Assembly: GCA_902462635.1 (NCBI GenBank)
Contig: CABQCN010000068.1
Location: forward strand, 1-7,266
Direction of reading: 5' to 3'
DNA from: an uncultured Oscillospiraceae bacterium
GTDB taxonomy: Bacteria > Bacillota > Clostridia > UBA1212 > UBA1255
DNA length: 7,266 nt
The first letter of the stretch is position 1, and every line of letters begins with the position of its first letter. The translations under genes and the position numbers were made by a program. This document shows, one piece after another, positions 5,432-7,266 of this stretch. Under the pieces are notes generated by a model, which worked only from the letters and a program-made list of their open reading frames with translations, had not been told where the DNA came from and did no database searches.

Positions 5432-6856
5432 CTATACCAGATGATCTTCTGGGAAGCCAAGATCCAACAGCAGGCTTTTGGATATCTGCAGACTCGTTTC
5501 CATCAGTTCGGAAAAACAATCTGAAAAATCCTCCACATCCCGGCGGCGAAGCGCCGCCCGCAGCCTGCCGGCATATATTTCATTAAGATGATTGGTACCC
5601 GGTTTTTGAAAGAACATATGCAAGGCGTGCCCCCATAGCAGCAACTGGTAGAGCTGACGGTATACTTCCCGGATAAAAGCCGAGGGGTTATTGTTTCCGA
5701 TAAACTGCAGACACGTTCCGCCCAGTAGGAAAGCCCTGTGCTCCTCCAAATGCCGTCCGATTTCCCGGCCGAGCGCCTGAAAGCTTTCATCATCCAGTGC
5801 GGACAGGGTATGCGCAGCGACGTTCTTACAGGTCAGGGCGCTGATTTGCAGCGCCTGTAAAAACAATAGAAGGCATTTGCGGATCTGCAACTGGGAGAAG
5901 TCTGGCCGATTGGGCGATTGCCCGGAAACCACCAGCGTCCCAAGGCCGTTCTTCGTTTCTGTAACGCAAATATCATTGAGAAGCTCCAGCGTCCGCCGCA
6001 TAGTGATCAGGGATACGCCGTACTCCTGCGCGAGCGATTGGCAGGAGGGCAAGTATTCGTTCTTTTTGTAAATCCGCGCGTCGATTTTGCACATCAGCTC
6101 TGCCGCTAGTGTGTAACAAAGCTGCGGATGCTCCCGATATATCTGCCATTCAAACGGAACCTGTTCGACCGGATGAGCCGGCTCCGCTATCGCCGGCAGG
6201 CTTTGGAAGAATTTCTGCGTGACGTTTCTGCTGAACGTCTGGATGACGTCCGCCGCTTCTTCCGTGTGCCCCGCCTCGATGAGGCGCAGCATCCGTTCGA
6301 GATGCTCCTCTGCCAGCGCGTCCGTATCCTCGAAATTGGCGGGCCGCTGCAGGTAGGGCGTTCGGAGGTAACGAACCAGCTCCCAGTGCAGATTGAGCGC
6401 TAAGGGGTTATTCAGGGGCCGCATCGCTTCCGCATAGAACGTGATGATTTGCTTTGCCGGATGGCCTTTCTTGGTTTTCAGCTGCGCCCGAATTTCTTTG
6501 ATAGACGCCTCGCTTTGCTTTTGCAAATAAAATCGGACAATGGGGGTAAAAAGTATTTCGTAGTTCCGGAACAGGTCGTTCATTCCCGCCTTGCGCGACA
6601 GGAATGAGTAGCGGTACTGCTGTTCCTGCCGTTCATCCGGCTGGTACGTTACGGTACTGCATTTACGCTCTGCGGTTTCGATATAACCTTCATCCCGCAT
6701 TCTGGCGAGCGCACTCCGGGCAGTCAAGGCGCTGACCTGAAACTGGCGGCAGATATATTGGATAGAGGGGAGACGGTCCCCCGGCAAATAGTAGCCGAAC
6801 AGAATGCGGGAAGAAAAATAATCATAGATAATATCGGTCATACTGTTATTTTGCAT
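5432..6856 (-). CDS. Tandem (internally duplicated) GntR-type transcriptional regulator
   Basis: The protein is 474 aa, about twice the size of a usual GntR/FadR regulator. Half 1 has a GntR winged helix (7-71: YYLPGDRLPSIQYICRQF, recognition helix VSALTARSALARMRDEGYIE, then the wing) and an all-alpha segment (about 85-225) with NNPLALNLHWELVRYL (149-164) and HLERMLRLIEAGHTEEAADV (185-204). Half 2 repeats this: winged helix 245-311 (KKNEYLPSCQSLAQEYG, VSLITMRRTLELLND, wing GLGTLVV) and an alpha segment (325-468) with NNNPSAFIREVYRQLYQLL (388-406) and LRAALRRRDVEDFSDCFSEL (432-451). The matched blocks in both halves point to duplication of an FCD-like module. One chain could thus act as a pseudo-dimer on a palindromic operator. 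The ligand is unknown. AAGGA (6870-6866) lies 9 nt before the ATG at 6856; Met6 (6841) is a weaker alternative. The gene is convergent with the XRE-type gene and ends 49 bp from it. Confidence 0.9.
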   Translation of the reverse strand: MQNNSMTDIIYDYFSSRILFGYYLPGDRLPSIQYICRQFQVSALTARSALARMRDEGYIETAERKCSTVTYQPDERQEQQYRYSFLSRKAGMNDLFRNYEILFTPIVRFYLQKQSEASIKEIRAQLKTKKGHPAKQIITFYAEAMRPLNNPLALNLHWELVRYLRTPYLQRPANFEDTDALAEEHLERMLRLIEAGHTEEAADVIQTFSRNVTQKFFQSLPAIAEPAHPVEQVPFEWQIYREHPQLCYTLAAELMCKIDARIYKKNEYLPSCQSLAQEYGVSLITMRRTLELLNDICVTETKNGLGTLVVSGQSPNRPDFSQLQIRKCLLLFLQALQISALTCKNVAAHTLSALDDESFQALGREIGRHLEEHRAFLLGGTCLQFIGNNNPSAFIREVYRQLYQLLLWGHALHMFFQKPGTNHLNEIYAGRLRAALRRRDVEDFSDCFSELMETSLQISKSLLLDLGFPEDHLV

Positions 6857-6889
6857 CGCGTACCATCCTTACGTGTTTATCAATCCTGT

Positions 6890-6982
6890 TTTTCAGCTTT
6901 ATTTACCAAAAGTGAATTTCGTTTTCCATTGGGATTTGAGGCGGCTCGCACTTTGCAAACACACGAAAGTACAAGCTGAAAA
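6890..6982. repeat. Long-range 10-bp perfect inverted repeat in the GntR-gene leader
   Basis: TTTTCAGCTT (6890-6899) and AAGCTGAAAA (6973-6982) are exact reverse complements 73 bp apart. Both lie in the predicted 5' untranslated region of the GntR-type gene, the proximal arm ending 20 bp before its ribosome site. They could pair in the RNA to close a large loop or mark a spaced operator. No U-tract follows, so it is not a terminator. Confidence 0.4.
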
Positions 6983-7014
6983 GTTCGAAAAGTGTCCTAT
7001 ACATCAACTTTTTC

Positions 7015-7023
7015 ATTATAACA
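7015..7023 (-). promoter_or_regulatory. Extended -10 promoter of the GntR-type gene
   Basis: The minus strand reads TGT-TATAAT (7023-7015): a perfect -10 with the extended TGn motif. No good -35 lies at 16-18 nt (TGGATT at best), which extended -10 promoters tolerate. The start would be near 7008, giving a leader of about 150 nt. Confidence 0.5.
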
Positions 7024-7070
7024 TAAAGGCGTGTGAAAATCCATGTTGAAAGGCCGGCGTGCATCGATCG

Positions 7071-7098
7071 TTGTATTTTGCTAAAGTTCTGTTATAAT
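7071..7098 (+). promoter_or_regulatory. Promoter of the partial gene at the right edge
   Basis: TTGTAT (7071-7076), a 16-bp spacer and TATAAT (7093-7098) preceded by TG at 7090-7091: a strong sigma-A site with an extended -10. The predicted start is near 7105. AGAAGGA (7126-7132) then lies 5 nt before the ATG at 7138. The TGTTATAAT of this promoter and of the opposing GntR-gene promoter form a 9-bp inverted repeat. Confidence 0.65.
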
Positions 7099-7137
7099 AA
7101 ACTGGTAATAAAATGAGCAAGGTTAGAAGGACCCGGT

Positions 7138-7266
7138 ATGGATACGGAACGTGCGCTGAACTGCTTAGCATGCCGCGCTGGCGGCGTACGCGCGCGAGAA
7201 CGAGGGCGCCGCATCCTACGAAAAGCTGGAACATATAATCGAGGAGGAATCGGCGATGCCGGAAAC
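7138..7266 (+). CDS. Partial unidentified gene; reading frame apparently broken near 7170, or true start at 7256
   Basis: An ATG at 7138 has a fair ribosome site (AGAAGGA) and reads MDTERALNCLA before turning into an Arg/Gly-rich, non-coding-looking stretch. From 7169 the frame one base further on is open to the window end and looks like real coding sequence: …AALAAYARENEGAASYEKL, then EHIIEEESAMPE, mostly G or C in third positions and helix-forming. That frame has stops at 7157 and 7166 and no ATG, so it needs either a one-base shift after about 7170 or a different start. A GAGGAGG (7241-7247) placed 8 nt before an ATG at 7256, in this same frame, could be the true start of a protein beginning MPE. 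I recognise no family. The gene is divergent from the GntR-type regulator, so may be its target. Confidence 0.45.
   Translation, partial: MDTERALNCLACRAGGVRARERGRRILRKAGTYNRGGIGDAGN

Noticed and set aside
6993..7003. TGTCCTATACA as a GntR-type operator near the GntR promoter
   Set aside because: Only three arm base pairs are symmetric; too weak to support, although its position just past the start site is suggestive.
7016..7234. Minus-strand 72-codon ORF across the right-hand control region
   Set aside because: It spans two strong promoters and runs antisense to the partial gene; no ribosome site or family resemblance.
7113..7238. Plus-strand 41-codon ORF overlapping the right-edge gene start
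   Set aside because: It is Arg/Thr-rich (MPRWRRTRARTRAP), has no ribosome site at its ATG, and lies out of frame with the coding-like stretch.

Overview
The window (7,266 bp, by eye close to half G+C) looks like a chromosomal segment of a Gram-positive Firmicute of the class Clostridia, probably a gut-associated Oscillospiraceae/Lachnospiraceae type. The reasons are strong GGAGG-type ribosome binding sites, a lipoprotein substrate-binding protein, a BarA-like hybrid kinase, an XRE-headed regulator of a kind I associate with these families, and sigma-A-like promoters. This placement is an inference from style; no marker gene is present. I see no tRNA, rRNA, CRISPR array, transposase or phage gene.

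Layout. (1) 1-3290, minus strand: a two-gene operon read right to left, with a hybrid sensor histidine kinase (3290-1140) followed by a carbohydrate-type ABC solute-binding lipoprotein (1143 to beyond base 1). The stop of the first and start of the second overlap as ATGA. (2) 3291-3876: a 586-bp divergent control region. It holds two copies of a 17-bp near-palindromic box (TGTCA-N7-TGACA), promoter-like elements in both directions, a structured minus-strand leader ending in an intrinsic terminator, and a doubtful 51-codon ORF just before the kinase. (3) 3877-5382, plus strand: a 501-aa regulator with an N-terminal XRE-type helix-turn-helix and a large C-terminal domain I cannot assign, followed by an intrinsic terminator. 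(4) 5432-6856, minus strand: a 474-aa GntR-type regulator that is internally duplicated, with two winged helices each followed by an all-alpha segment. (5) 6857-7266: a second divergent control region with two extended -10 promoters in mirror arrangement. It is followed by the start of a plus-strand gene that either has a broken reading frame or begins only at 7256.

How the parts may work together (inference). The solute-binding lipoprotein and the kinase are translationally coupled, which suggests a stoichiometric surface sensor (binding protein plus membrane hybrid kinase, the logic of LuxP-LuxQ) rather than, or as well as, an importer. The kinase carries its own receiver but no Hpt or DNA-binding output, and no partner response regulator is visible here. 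The XRE-type protein is divergently transcribed from the kinase operon, and the duplicated 17-bp box lies between them, so it is the obvious candidate for the local switch. The terminator in the kinase leader adds a possible second control layer at the RNA level. The tandem-GntR gene is convergent with the XRE gene and appears to be a separate control unit facing the partial gene at the right edge. The window is therefore almost entirely sensory and regulatory.
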